A stretch of DNA of 40,088 nucleotides from Gammaproteobacteria bacterium RIFCSPLOWO2_02_FULL_57_10 (GTDB lineage: Bacteria; Pseudomonadota; Gammaproteobacteria; Pseudomonadales; Pseudohongiellaceae), in contig MGYS01000019.1 in the NCBI GenBank assembly GCA_001802565.1, positions 1 to 40,088 of the forward strand, in the 5' to 3' direction. The position numbers and the translations under genes are program-made. Shown piece after piece: positions 1 through 19,271 of this stretch. Positions within the stretch are counted from its first letter, which is position 1; each line of letters starts with the position of its first letter. A model generated the notes under the pieces. The model was not told the DNA's origin and ran no database searches. It saw nothing but the letters and a program-made list of their open reading frames with translations.

Positions 1-372
1 AGTCAATGCGCAGCGTGCCTGTTGTATCGAAATGGAATTGTGCATGAAGCTGACTGACGATGCGGAGAAGTTAGATAGAGCATTCTGGTACATGTTTCTC
101 AATGAGTGGCATCTGGCCAGGCGCTGGGTGTGCCGACTCGTGTCGCGATTGTGGACGAGAAACCGGACGAACAATCTCTACCCGGAATTCCAGTTGGCGA
201 GGGATTTTTTCGAACGCTATGCAATTGAGGCGATGATCGTGGGCGCTGCTGCGCTTGAGTACGACGGCACGCCCGTCGGCATGGTCTACAACCCCTGGTA
301 GATTTTGCGCTCGACAACCATGATCATGCGGCACGGCGTCAGGCATACATTGAAGATGCGACAGTGCCTCCG
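1..372 (+). pseudogene. Degraded fragment of an ATP-grasp-like gene, paralogous to 28502..29782; truncated at window edge
   Basis: Translation has ...FLNEW..., LYPEFQLARDFFER(Y/H)A(I/V)EA, ALEYDGT...MVYN as in the intact protein. At nucleotide level homology continues past the stop (ATTTTGCGCTCGACAA), with frameshifts and an internal deletion after EYDGT. Confidence 0.85.
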
Positions 373-394
373 TCACGGCCATGTCTGGCTACTA

Positions 395-724
395 TCAGGC
401 TGCCATTTTGCGGCATTCCGCTGCGCAGTCCCGGCAGGCTTTAGCACACTCTTGGCAATGACTTGCCGAGTGCTGGTCACACATGGCGGCGCATCGTTCA
501 CAAATCTCTGCACACATTCTGCAGACTTCCGCGACGAAATCGCTTCCACGCGCCATGACGGCAGCGGCGAACCGGCACGCTTCCGCGCAGTCCATGTCGG
601 CACGGATACAGTCCGCCATCCTTGCAATGTCTGGTTCGCTCAGACAGGCGACAGAACAATGATTACAGGCGTCTGCACAGGTATTGCAAGCATCTATGCA
701 TGAAGCGTACCTTTGATGGGACAT
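395..724 (-). CDS. Cys-rich four-helix-bundle copper-storage protein (Csp/DUF326-like), no signal peptide
   Basis: Protein MSHQRYASCIDACNTCADACNHCSVAC... has 19 Cys in 109 aa, mostly CxxxC/CxxC. RBS-like AGGAG lies upstream of ATG at 724; the longer ORF start at 910 is unlikely. Confidence 0.85.
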   Translation of the reverse strand: MSHQRYASCIDACNTCADACNHCSVACLSEPDIARMADCIRADMDCAEACRFAAAVMARGSDFVAEVCRMCAEICERCAAMCDQHSASHCQECAKACRDCAAECRKMAA

Positions 725-876
725 ACTGGATCTCCTGAAAATGAGTGGAAGGGAAAAAGTATGAAAGCACCCTTCGCCGATCAAGGGAATCAGGTATATC
801 CCTGAGTGTAGGAGAATCTCGCTAACGGTGATCGACGTCAAGGAAGGGAATGCAGTCCAAAGCCTACAAGCGACAT

Positions 877-908
877 CTCGCAATGTCTGTTCCTCGCAAT
901 GTCTGTTC
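877..908. repeat. Perfect 2 x 16-bp tandem repeat CTCGCAATGTCTGTTC
   Basis: Two identical adjacent copies, 877-892 and 893-908, in the intergenic region between csp and czcI. Confidence 0.9.
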
Positions 909-984
909 ACAGGGGAACTTATCGGATACTATCCGCGAATAGTGGACCAATGCTTGGCCCTAATGGAATGAAGAACCAGTTCTA

Positions 985-1338
985 ATGTTCAAATATTGGC
1001 TGTCAATTTTCTTAGTCGCGCTGGTTGCCCTGCAATCAGTTGTTGCTATGGCCGACAGCCAACAGAATCAGCAGTCGCGCGACCAGCATCTTGAAGTCAA
1101 CTCCGATCAGAATTTCGCTGATTACGGGAATCTGGCTTTAGAGATGCCTGACGCCTCACTCTCTGCCGATCCGGCAGACTGTGATCAATGCTGCCACTGC
1201 CATGGTGTCGCCTGTGTCGCCATCGTCAGCAATTATGCTGAGCAGGTCGTGCATATGTCCATGTTGACGCAGTCCGGTTACGCGTTATTTTTCCCTTCAG
1301 ATACCCCTGCTTCCCCTTTTCGTCCTCCGATAGTCTGA
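985..1338 (+). CDS. czcI: Small exported CzcI-like protein with Cys/His cluster (CDQCCHCHGVAC)
   Basis: Signal peptide, Cys/His motif, C-terminal SPFRPPIV tail, and position directly upstream of czcCBA. Confidence 0.6.
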   Translation: MFKYWLSIFLVALVALQSVVAMADSQQNQQSRDQHLEVNSDQNFADYGNLALEMPDASLSADPADCDQCCHCHGVACVAIVSNYAEQVVHMSMLTQSGYALFFPSDTPASPFRPPIV

Positions 1339-1409
1339 TCCTGCTGCCCTCAAGGGCGGACCGAATGTATTCGGCCCGTATTGCATAAATTCCACGCAGG
1401 ATTTACTAA

Positions 1410-2723
1410 ATGGTTATCTTTTTCAAGGCGCTGCCCATCGGCAATTCGCCTCAACTGGTGGTCCGCTGGCGACTTCTGCTCGTCAGTGTCATTTTGAGCT
1501 TTAGCCATGGAGTCATTGCCGGCTCGGCAGACGACACGCTCTCGCTCGAATCAGCGATAGAACGGACGCTTTCGCAAAATCCTCGGCTTCGGGTTTTTGA
1601 GTTTCGCGATGAAGCACTTCGGGGCCAAGCCGATACCGCTGCCCTCAACCCACCTCTCGAAATAGGGGCCGACATCGAAAACATCAACGGTACCGGCAGT
1701 CTCACTGGCATCAACGGTGCTGAGCTGACTATTTCGCTTTCCTCAGTAATTGAACTGGGTGATAAACGGCAAGCGAGAGTGGCGGCTGTAGGGGCGAGGC
1801 GGGGCCAGCTGGACGCAGAACGCCAGATTGACGCGCTGGATCTCCTGGGCGAGGTGACGCGTCGATATATCGGCGTTCTGGTAGCGCAGGAAAAACTTTC
1901 GCTGGCGCAGGACGCTGAAAGCCTTGCCCGCGAGACAATCCAGTCTGTAGAGACGCGAGCAGCAGCCGCGGCCACGCCTGACGCCGAGGTTCTGCGTGCC
2001 CAGGCTGCTCTTTCACAGGCCGAACTACTGGTCTCTGCGGAGCAGAACCAGTTGAGCTATGCCCGGGTTGCCCTGTCGGCGCTCTGGGGTGACACGGAAC
2101 CCGACTTCGAGCTTGTGTCGGGAGACCTTTTTCAGGTCGAACAGCAAAGCGGCTTCGAGGAACTGTTTGCGCGCGTTCAGCAGAATCCCTTTATTGAAGC
2201 ATTTGCCCACGAGGAACGCTTGCGCGAGGCTGAACTGCGGCTGGCGAGGACGCAGTCAGAGTCCGATCTGCGGTGGTCCGTAGGTGCCAGAAGACTCCAG
2301 GAAAACAGCGATATGGCTCTGGTGGCAGGTTTCAGCATCCCGTTGTTCACAGCAGAACGCAATCGGGGAGCCGAGCGTTCTGCTGTTGCGGCACGCGAGG
2401 AGGTTGGCGTGCGGCGGGAAGCAGCTTTGATCAATCTGCACAGCCAGCTGTTCAATGCCTTCCAGAACCGTCAGCAGGCAATTACCACCATTAATACACT
2501 GCAGACCAATACGATCCCGTTATTGGACCAGGCGCTGTCAGAGACCCGGGCAGCCTACGAAAGTGGGCGCTACAGCTACCTCGAATGGGTGGCGGCCAGG
2601 CAGGAACTTCTCAACGCAAGGGCAACGCTCATTGACGCCGCCGCCGCAGCACTGAGCTATGGAGCGGAGATTGAACAGTTAACGGCAGAGCCTCTGCTCT
2701 CTCCTCTTGATCAGACTAACTAA
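1410..2723 (+). CDS. czcC: CzcC-type outer membrane efflux protein (TolC superfamily)
   Basis: 437-aa ORF; coiled-coil OEP repeats; first gene of a C-B-A order. Confidence 0.9.
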   Translation: MVIFFKALPIGNSPQLVVRWRLLLVSVILSFSHGVIAGSADDTLSLESAIERTLSQNPRLRVFEFRDEALRGQADTAALNPPLEIGADIENINGTGSLTGINGAELTISLSSVIELGDKRQARVAAVGARRGQLDAERQIDALDLLGEVTRRYIGVLVAQEKLSLAQDAESLARETIQSVETRAAAAATPDAEVLRAQAALSQAELLVSAEQNQLSYARVALSALWGDTEPDFELVSGDLFQVEQQSGFEELFARVQQNPFIEAFAHEERLREAELRLARTQSESDLRWSVGARRLQENSDMALVAGFSIPLFTAERNRGAERSAVAAREEVGVRREAALINLHSQLFNAFQNRQQAITTINTLQTNTIPLLDQALSETRAAYESGRYSYLEWVAARQELLNARATLIDAAAAALSYGAEIEQLTAEPLLSPLDQTN

Positions 2724-2735
2724 CAGGATCACATC

Positions 2736-6804
<4,069 letters not shown>

Positions 6805-6849
6805 GGACATTGGGTAATGCCTAGCGCTGTTGCCAGCGTCTAGGCAAGA

Positions 6850-6875
6850 CGGCAGAGGGCTTCTGGCCGCCTTTT
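6850..6875 (+). terminator. Possible Rho-independent terminator after czcA
   Basis: Imperfect GC-rich hairpin CGGCAGAGGGCTTCTGGCCG followed by CCTTTT. Confidence 0.4.
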
Positions 6876-6960
6876 CGGAGCCGTTCAAAAGCCATGTCAA
6901 TCGGAGCTATGTCCGGGAAACCGGCTGAGCGATGCTTCGTATCTATAAGGAGTAAAGCAG

Positions 6961-8208
6961 ATGCCACGAATTCCACGGGACCCCAGCTTCGACAGTACTT
7001 TCGCATTGATCAGGGATCCCTACAGATTTATCTCCAGGCATTGCAGGGACGTTCGGGCGGATCTATTCGAGACGCGGCTTGGACTCCGCCAGGTAATCTG
7101 CATGACAGGCCCCGAGGCAGCGCGGCTGTTCTATGATTCGGACCGATTCCAGCGCCACGGTGCGATGCCCAAAGCGATTCAAAAGACCCTGCTCGGCCAG
7201 GGTGGCGTGCAGGGTCTCGACGACGAGGCACACCGGCACCGCAAACAGATGTTCATGACGCTGACCTCACACGAGCAAATTGAGCAATTGCTGGAGAGCA
7301 GCGCCGGGGAATGGGAACGTGGCGTCCACAGATGGGCATCAATGCAGAAGGTTGTGCTCTATACCGAACTTCATGAAGTTCTGATGCGTGCTGTGTGCGC
7401 CTGGGCCGGCGTTCCACTTGTAGAGTTGCAGATCGATACCCGAACCAGAGAAACCGCCGCCTTGTTTGATCATGCAGGGTCCGTGGGTCTCAGGCATTTA
7501 CGGTCCCGGTGGGCGCGCAAGCGGGTCAATCGCTGGATGGAAGATGTCGTCGAACAGATCCGCAGTGGGCGTATTCAGCCGCCGAAACATTCGGCTGCCC
7601 ACTTGATTGCGTGGCATCGGGATTTGGACGACAAATTACTGCCCCCGCGCATTGCGGCCGTTGAGCTGATCAATGTGATCAGACCGACGGTCGCGGTCTC
7701 GGTTTATATCGTCTTCGTCGCTCACGCTCTGCTCATGCGACCTGATTTGCGGGAGAGACTTTCCCCCGGGAATGATGGCTACGTCGACCTATTCGTCCAG
7801 GAGGTTCGCAGGTATTACCCCTTCTTCCCGGCCGTGGCTGCGCGGACACGGCAAGCGTTCGAATGGAACGGCTATCGATTTCCGAAAGATCGACGAGTGT
7901 TTCTTGACTTGTATGGGACCAACCACGATCCGCGAACCTGGGAGCGGCCAGAGCAGTTCGAGCCGGAGCGATTCAACCGATGGGATGGAAGTTCCTTCAA
8001 TTTCCTTCCACAGGGTGGCGGGGATCATCACCTCAATCATCGCTGTCCCGGGGAATGGTTTACGATCGCACTCATGAAGCAGGCGGCTGATATCCTCACA
8101 CGCCGGATCAGTTATGACGTGCCTGAGCAGGATTCGCATATAGACTGGTCGCGGCTGCCGGCACTGCCCCGTAGCGGCTTCGTAATCAGCAATGTCCGGG
8201 AACATTGA
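6961..8208 (+). CDS. Cytochrome P450, CYP152-like fatty-acid peroxygenase
   Basis: Heme loop FNFLPQGGGDHHLNHRCPGEWFTIALMK; I-helix NVIRPTVAV with Arg-Pro in place of acid-alcohol pair; FYDSDRFQRHGAMPK. RBS AAGGAG upstream. Confidence 0.9.
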   Translation: MPRIPRDPSFDSTFALIRDPYRFISRHCRDVRADLFETRLGLRQVICMTGPEAARLFYDSDRFQRHGAMPKAIQKTLLGQGGVQGLDDEAHRHRKQMFMTLTSHEQIEQLLESSAGEWERGVHRWASMQKVVLYTELHEVLMRAVCAWAGVPLVELQIDTRTRETAALFDHAGSVGLRHLRSRWARKRVNRWMEDVVEQIRSGRIQPPKHSAAHLIAWHRDLDDKLLPPRIAAVELINVIRPTVAVSVYIVFVAHALLMRPDLRERLSPGNDGYVDLFVQEVRRYYPFFPAVAARTRQAFEWNGYRFPKDRRVFLDLYGTNHDPRTWERPEQFEPERFNRWDGSSFNFLPQGGGDHHLNHRCPGEWFTIALMKQAADILTRRISYDVPEQDSHIDWSRLPALPRSGFVISNVREH

Positions 8209-8310
8209 AGTACGATCAGTGGAGGATAAGGAAACCGGTCGCTCTTTGAGCGACACGATCCACTTGTGATGGACGGCAATGAATGACACAAAGATGAGTG
8301 ACTCGAAAAT

Positions 8311-8907
8311 TTATGATCTGCCCGCCTCGCTGTGGGCGTCCTGCAGGATGCTGATCGCTCCTTTAAGAGCAATCGCCGCAACGGCCAGTCCCACCACCAA
8401 ATCGGGCCACGCCTGCCCCGTCCAGAGCACAAGTCCGCCGCCAACCAGCACGCCCGCGTTCGCCATGAAATCATTGGTACTGAAGGTCGTGGCCGCCCGG
8501 ACATCGACCTCGGCATCGTGAATTTTCCTGAGCAGCCAAACGCACAGTGCATTCACTGCTGCAGCAACGACCGCCATCACCATCATGTTGTAGCCCAACG
8601 GTTCGGGATCGCTCAGGAACCGTCGGCCCACGTCAAACAGGATTCCGACGGCGAACAGGATCAGAAGGCCCCCGGAAACGCGCGCGGCGGCGCGCTTCCA
8701 TACAGGGGGCCGGTTCAGCGCCAGCAGAGTGATGATGTAGACGACACCGTCTGAAGCGTTATCGAGCCCATTGGCGATCAAAGCGCTGGAATCCGCGCTC
8801 AAGCCGGCAATCAAAAACGTGATTGCCAGCACCACATTGAGAGCAAGCACTATCCAGAGGATTTTTCGTTGTTCTGCAGTGCGTATCTCCAGCTTTTCAT
8901 CACTCAT
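8311..8907 (-). CDS. Cation diffusion facilitator family transporter, transmembrane domain only
   Basis: 198 aa; SALIANGLDNASDGVVY (DxxxD), STNDFMANAGVLVGG, WPDLVVGLAVA; no C-terminal cytoplasmic domain. Confidence 0.85.
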   Translation of the reverse strand: MSDEKLEIRTAEQRKILWIVLALNVVLAITFLIAGLSADSSALIANGLDNASDGVVYIITLLALNRPPVWKRAAARVSGGLLILFAVGILFDVGRRFLSDPEPLGYNMMVMAVVAAAVNALCVWLLRKIHDAEVDVRAATTFSTNDFMANAGVLVGGGLVLWTGQAWPDLVVGLAVAAIALKGAISILQDAHSEAGRS

Positions 8908-8948
8908 CTTGCGATCTCCCCTTTGTGCTCATCTGGCCTCTCACCAGC

Positions 8949-13083
<4,135 letters not shown>

Positions 13084-13095
13084 GGTTTGATCCTG

Positions 13096-14448
13096 TTAAT
13101 TGGTCTGATCAATGAAGGGAGCGAGCAGGGGCTCAGCTGTTAACTGCTCGATGTCGGCGCCGTGACGCAGAGCGGCGGTTGCCGCATCAATGAGCGTGCT
13201 GCGGGCGTTAAGGAGTTCCTGTCTGGCAGTCACCCACTCCAGATAGCTGTATCGCCCATTCTCATATGCAGTTTGTGTCTCAGAAAGTGCCTCCGTCAGC
13301 AGAGGGATGGTGCGAGTCTGCAATGTATCGATGGTCACAAGTGCCTGCTGCCGGTTCTGGAAGGCATTGAACAATTGTGTGCGCAGATTGAGCAACGCCA
13401 CGTCTCGTCGCACTTCCACCTCATCGCGTGCTGCGATTGCCGACCGCACGGCCCCACTGTTGCGCGTTGCACTGAACAGCGGAATGCTGAAGCCAGCGAC
13501 CAAGCCTATGTCACCGCCTTCCTGCAGCCTTCGTGCGCCAAGCGACCAGCGTGGATCGGCTATCGACTGCGTTCTGGCCAGGCGCACTTCAGCCTCGCGC
13601 AAGCGCTCCTCGCTGGCGAACACCTGAATGAACGGATTCTGCTCGACGCGTGCGAAGAGGTTCTCAAAACCCACCGTCTGTTCGATCTGGTAGAGGTCTC
13701 CCGTCACGGACTCGAAAGTGGGATTTGTTTCGCCCCACAGCGCAGCCAAGGCAACCTGGGCATATCTGAGTCGACTTTCTTCGGCCGACACAAGGAGTTC
13801 GGCCTGAGATAGAGCAGCCTCGGCCCGCAGAACCTCTAATTCAGGCGTGGCGCCTGCTGCTGCGCGATCTTGCACAATCTGTAATGTTTCGCTGGCGATG
13901 CTCACTTCGTCCTGGGCCAGTGAAAGCCGACTCTGTGCAGCTAGATTGTCAATGTAACGGCGGGTTAACTCGCCCAGCAGATCCAGAGCATCAATTTGAC
14001 GCTCTGCATCCAACTGTCCCCGTCGGGCGCCGATGGATGCCATTCTCGCGTCGCGCTTGTTGCCAAGCTCAATCACGGAGGAGACAGAAACCGTCAGCTC
14101 GGCACCATCAAAGCCTTGAACGTTGCCGGTGCCGACAATGTTTTCAATATCGGCCCCTATTTCGAGCGCAGGTTTGAGTGCAGCGGTTTCCGCCTGCCCC
14201 TGAAGCGCCTCAACGCGGAAATCGAAGACCCGCAACTGAGGATTCTGCGCGAGAGTGAGCTCCATGGCCGATTCGAGCGTGAGGGTGCCGTCTGCCGCAC
14301 TGGCCAGTGAGCCATTGGTGACGATCAGAACGATGCTGACAAACAATGGCTGCAAACGCTTCCTCAGCCGCTGAGGAAAATTGCTGAATATTGGACGCAG
14401 AAGGCTACTGCGAAGCAGCCTTGCATCTGAAAAACTTTTCATGAGCAT
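13096..14448 (-). CDS. czcC: Second CzcC-type outer membrane efflux protein
   Basis: 450 aa, similar to 1410..2723 throughout. Confidence 0.9.
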   Translation of the reverse strand: MLMKSFSDARLLRSSLLRPIFSNFPQRLRKRLQPLFVSIVLIVTNGSLASAADGTLTLESAMELTLAQNPQLRVFDFRVEALQGQAETAALKPALEIGADIENIVGTGNVQGFDGAELTVSVSSVIELGNKRDARMASIGARRGQLDAERQIDALDLLGELTRRYIDNLAAQSRLSLAQDEVSIASETLQIVQDRAAAGATPELEVLRAEAALSQAELLVSAEESRLRYAQVALAALWGETNPTFESVTGDLYQIEQTVGFENLFARVEQNPFIQVFASEERLREAEVRLARTQSIADPRWSLGARRLQEGGDIGLVAGFSIPLFSATRNSGAVRSAIAARDEVEVRRDVALLNLRTQLFNAFQNRQQALVTIDTLQTRTIPLLTEALSETQTAYENGRYSYLEWVTARQELLNARSTLIDAATAALRHGADIEQLTAEPLLAPFIDQTN

Positions 14449-14507
14449 GAACTCCAGTCATCGGTTCCGTAATAGAACCGAATTGAAAATGGGGAATTTT
14501 CGGAAGT

Positions 14508-14843
14508 TCAGCGAGTGGGCGGTGGAACGGGAGGCGCGTAGGTCAAACCGGAGAGGAGGAACTTGTGATTCATCATGAGCACTGCACCAACGGGCTGCAC
14601 AGAGACATCAACGTTGGCAGGGAGCGCAAAGCCAAGATGAACATGAGCGCCGTGTTTGTGATGTTGTTCGTGGAAGTCATGACCGTCGTCAGGCGAATGC
14701 TCCACATGTTCGTCTGTGTGGTCGTAGTCAACGGTGTGTCCGTAGGGATGCTCCTCGTCGGGCGTATGCGCAGCCTCAGTCACTCCTATCATCAAGGAGT
14801 GATTGAGAATTAGCAGAAGTGCCATGACGAGTTTCTTGTACAC
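14508..14843 (-). CDS. His-rich small exported CzcI-like protein (start uncertain; GTG at 14843 or ATG at 14825)
   Basis: Hydrophobic N-terminus MYKKLVMALLLILNHSLMIGVTEA followed by HTPDEEHPYGHTVDYDHTDEHVEHSPDDGHDFHEQHHKHGAHVH and TYAPPVPPPTR tail. Confidence 0.6.
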   Translation of the reverse strand: MYKKLVMALLLILNHSLMIGVTEAAHTPDEEHPYGHTVDYDHTDEHVEHSPDDGHDFHEQHHKHGAHVHLGFALPANVDVSVQPVGAVLMMNHKFLLSGLTYAPPVPPPTR

Positions 14844-14898
14844 GCAATTGATCTCAGCTGTCAGTGAGTAGGACTTTAGCACTGCGGTTGAAGCCAGG

Positions 14899-15540
14899 TC
14901 AAACCGGCTTTGCCATATCCTTCTCACAAACGAGATCGCTTGAGTCCGTCGTCTGCAGCCCTCTGGCTTCCCGAATGATCTGAATGGCAGAGCGCATCAC
15001 AATAGCGGCGATCAGCGTTCCCACCAGCAGATCCGGCCAGGCCCGCCCGGTTCGGCTCACCATCAAGGCTGCGATCATAACGCCAACGTTCGCCATCATG
15101 TCATTGCGCGAACAGATCCAACTGGCCTTCAGATTGATGTCGCCACTGCGAAAGCGGTACAACATGGCGAAGCAGGTGATGTTGACCGCCAGAGCCATGA
15201 GTGACACCAGACTCATCATCATGGGCTCCGGAGTAGAGTCGCCAAGCAGACGTCTGCCGACGTCCACCAGAACCACCAGACTCAACGTGAGCTGCAGCCA
15301 GCCATTGGTCAGGGCCGCCCTGGCTTTCAGTGAAACGGCACGGCCAACTGCGTACAGACTGATGCCATAGACCACGGCATCTGCCAGCATATCCAGCGAA
15401 TCTGCCAGCAGACTGGTGGAGTGGGCGAGCCACCCCGCGATGAACTCGACTACGAACATCGTGGCATTAAGCGTCAATACCACCCAGAGCAACTGGCGTT
15501 GGCGCCGCTCGACAGCTTCGCGAGCACAGCATCCGGACAT
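14899..15540 (-). CDS. Cation diffusion facilitator family transporter, transmembrane domain only
   Basis: 213 aa; SLLADSLDMLADAVVYGISL, SWICSRNDMMANVGVMIAAL, WPDLLVGTLIA. Confidence 0.85.
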   Translation of the reverse strand: MSGCCAREAVERRQRQLLWVVLTLNATMFVVEFIAGWLAHSTSLLADSLDMLADAVVYGISLYAVGRAVSLKARAALTNGWLQLTLSLVVLVDVGRRLLGDSTPEPMMMSLVSLMALAVNITCFAMLYRFRSGDINLKASWICSRNDMMANVGVMIAALMVSRTGRAWPDLLVGTLIAAIVMRSAIQIIREARGLQTTDSSDLVCEKDMAKPV

Positions 15541-15596
15541 GATCTTTTCTCCTCATCAATGACAATCGTTGATCGCTTCATGCGACAACTGGGAGT

Positions 15597-15627
15597 ACGA
15601 TAAAGTTTCCTGTTACTGGAAGGTCAA
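15597..15627 (-). promoter_or_regulatory. MerR-family operator/promoter driving the CDF-czc operon
   Basis: On - strand: TTGACC-19 bp-TATCGT, with dyad TTCC-AGTAACA-GGAA in the elongated spacer, directly upstream of divergent merR-type gene and CDF gene. Confidence 0.75.
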
Positions 15628-15632
15628 GCGTC

Positions 15633-16040
15633 ATGATGAAGATCAATAAACTAGCTCAGCAGTCTGGCGTTTCCGCCAAGACCATCCGCTATTACGAAGA
15701 TATCGGTTTGTTGCCCGCCGCAGTCCGGGCGGATAACGGCTATCGGGAGTACGGGCAGAGTTCACTAGACCTGCTGCGCTTCATCAGACGCTGCCGTGAT
15801 CTGAAGATTTCCATCGACAGCATTCGCAAATTGGTCAAGGTGCAGGCATTCGGCGGTGCTCCGTGCACAGAGGTGGATCAGATCGTGCGGGATCAACTGG
15901 AAAGCGTCAGGGGCACTATCAGGGAGTTGCAACTGTTGGAGGAAGATCTGGCACGACTGGCGTTGTCGTGCGATGAGCACAATGTGAGTCAGTGCCGGAT
16001 TCTGAAGTCATTGCAAACGCCGAAAGCAACAGCGCTATGA
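15633..16040 (+). CDS. MerR-family regulator, ZntR/CadR/PbrR-like
   Basis: HTH SGVSAKTIRYYEDIGLLP; Cys near residue 78 and C-terminal CDEHNVSQC metal-loop motif. Confidence 0.85.
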   Translation: MMKINKLAQQSGVSAKTIRYYEDIGLLPAAVRADNGYREYGQSSLDLLRFIRRCRDLKISIDSIRKLVKVQAFGGAPCTEVDQIVRDQLESVRGTIRELQLLEEDLARLALSCDEHNVSQCRILKSLQTPKATAL

Positions 16041-16290
16041 CCTTGCCTTACGTGCAAACCAGAATCTCAACGCTGGCACGATGAGCCATTGCAGAGCGGG
16101 AGTCAGTCCTGTACCCGGCCATGGCAGTCGTGGCATGGACTCTTTGTAGATCCAGGTTCTGCGGATATCAACATTCAGCCACTCGCTGAACACCGTGTAG
16201 ACGAGCCCGAAAGCGATAGTGGCAATGGCGACGCGCAAAAAATGCTGTTCAGGCCATCGGCGCTTCCCGAACACCATGAAGGCGTTTATT
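16035..16290 (-). pseudogene. 5'-truncated copy of conserved membrane protein (full-length paralogue 25618..26067)
   Basis: WPEQHFLRVAIATIAFGLVYTVFSEWLNVDIRRTW...GTGLTPALQWL matches the C-terminal half of the 149-aa paralogue; the N-terminal half is missing next to merA. Confidence 0.8.
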
Positions 16291-16312
16291 GAGATTGAGC
16301 ATTTTCTCTATC

Positions 16313-17878
<1,566 letters not shown>

Positions 17879-17924
17879 TCAATGGGCGTTCAGCCCCATG
17901 ATCGCGTAGCTTGGACTCAGTGGT

Positions 17925-18209
17925 TCATTGCTTGACGGTGGACGGGTAGCCCGCATCTTCAGTCGCCTTGGTCAGCTCATGCACGCTGGTTTTGGCATCA
18001 TCGAAGGTGACAACCGCTTCGCGTGGCTCGAAGGTAACGTCAACTTTACTAACGCCTTCAATCCTGGAAATCGCCACTTTGACGGTGAGCGGGCAGGTGG
18101 GGCAGGTCATGCCGGGTACAGACAGCGTGACTGTCCGGGTGGCGGCCCACAAAGGGGAGGGAACAGTAGTGAGGGCAACGAGAGTGATAGAGGCAAACAA
18201 TTTTTTCAT
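17925..18209 (-). CDS. merP: Periplasmic mercury-binding protein MerP
   Basis: Signal peptide plus HMA motif GMTCPTCPLTVK. Confidence 0.95.
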   Translation of the reverse strand: MKKLFASITLVALTTVPSPLWAATRTVTLSVPGMTCPTCPLTVKVAISRIEGVSKVDVTFEPREAVVTFDDAKTSVHELTKATEDAGYPSTVKQ

Positions 18210-18224
18210 GATGAGCTCCTGTGA

Positions 18225-18575
18225 TTAATAGAACAATGGCATGACATAGGGAAACCCGAGTGCGACCAGAGCCAGCGCGGCTACGACCCAGAAAAAGAGC
18301 TTGTAAGTGGCTTGTGCTTGGGGAGTCGCACACACATCTTCCGGTTTGCAGGTTTGTGCCGGGCGATAGATGCGCCGCCACGCAAAAAACAGCGCCACCA
18401 GCGCTGCGCCGATGAAGATTGGGCGGTAGGGCTCCAGCACCATCAGATTAGCGATCCATGCACCGCCGAATCCCAGGGTGACCAGAATCAGAGGTCCGAG
18501 GCAACAAGTAGAGGCGAGGATGGCGGCCAGCCCGCCGACGAAGAGCGCGCCGCGGCCGGATTGTGGTTCAGACAT
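18225..18575 (-). CDS. merT: Mercuric ion transporter MerT
   Basis: MSEPQSGRGALFVGGLAAILASTCCLGPLILVTLGFGGAWI; second Cys pair CKPEDVC; ATG at 18575. Confidence 0.95.
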   Translation of the reverse strand: MSEPQSGRGALFVGGLAAILASTCCLGPLILVTLGFGGAWIANLMVLEPYRPIFIGAALVALFFAWRRIYRPAQTCKPEDVCATPQAQATYKLFFWVVAALALVALGFPYVMPLFY

Positions 18576-18610
18576 AGGGTTGTCCTTTAGAACTTGTATT
18601 GGATGGCGTA

Positions 18611-18641
18611 ACCTTACTGCCGTAGTCATGTACGGAGTCAA
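18611..18641 (-). promoter_or_regulatory. mer operator/promoter (PmerTPA)
   Basis: - strand TTGACT-CCGTACATGACTACGGCAG-TAAGGT: 19-bp spacer and dyad CCGTAC/CTACGG, very close to the classical mer operator sequence as I recall it. Confidence 0.92.
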
Positions 18642-18646
18642 GCGAT

Positions 18647-19096
18647 ATGCAGGCTGATTTTGAGAATCTGACCATAGGCGCTTTTGCCAAGGCGGCCGGG
18701 GTCAGTGTGGAGACCATCCGGTTTTACCAGCGCAAGGGTCTGCTGCCGGAACCAGTCAAGCCCTATGGGGGCATTCGTCGCTATGGCGAGGCCGATGTAA
18801 CCCGTGTGCGCTTTGTGAAATCGGCCCAGCGCTTGGGCTTTAGTCTGAACGAAATCGCCGAGCTGCTGCAGTTGGAGGATGGCACCCATTGTGAGGAAGC
18901 CAGTGGCCTGGCCGAGCACAAGCTCAAGGATGTGCGGGAGAAAATGATCGACTTGGCACGCTTGGAAGCCGTGCTGTTTGAACTCGTGTGCGCCTGTCGG
19001 GCGCGAAAAGGCAGCGTTTCGTGTCCGCTGATTGCGTCACTGCAAGAGGGAGCTAAGCTCGTGGCTTCGGCGCGGGGAAGTCACGACAGGGTTTGA
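18647..19096 (+). CDS. merR: Mercury-responsive regulator MerR
   Basis: [29 protein letters not shown]; Cys at C-terminal [15 protein letters not shown]; divergent from merTPA. Confidence 0.95.
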   Translation: MQADFENLTIGAFAKAAGVSVETIRFYQRKGLLPEPVKPYGGIRRYGEADVTRVRFVKSAQRLGFSLNEIAELLQLEDGTHCEEASGLAEHKLKDVREKMIDLARLEAVLFELVCACRARKGSVSCPLIASLQEGAKLVASARGSHDRV

Positions 19097-19271
19097 CTTT
19101 AGCGACAGTGGTTATCGGGAATACCCGCAGGGGGGCAAGATCCAAGTATAAAAAGTACGCCTTCGCCTGTGTCACCCCGTTAATCGCAATACCGGATTAG
19201 TGCCGGTCCCGGCTTGTGTCTGCAATTGCACAAACCCTCCGCAAGATGACCGACCAAGCAGTGAAAAATTA

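Noticed and set aside
8238-8254. Perfect hairpin GTCGCTC-TTT-GAGCGAC between the P450 and CDF-2 genes
   Set aside because: No adjacent T-tract on either strand, so not called a terminator; could be a weak bidirectional structure.
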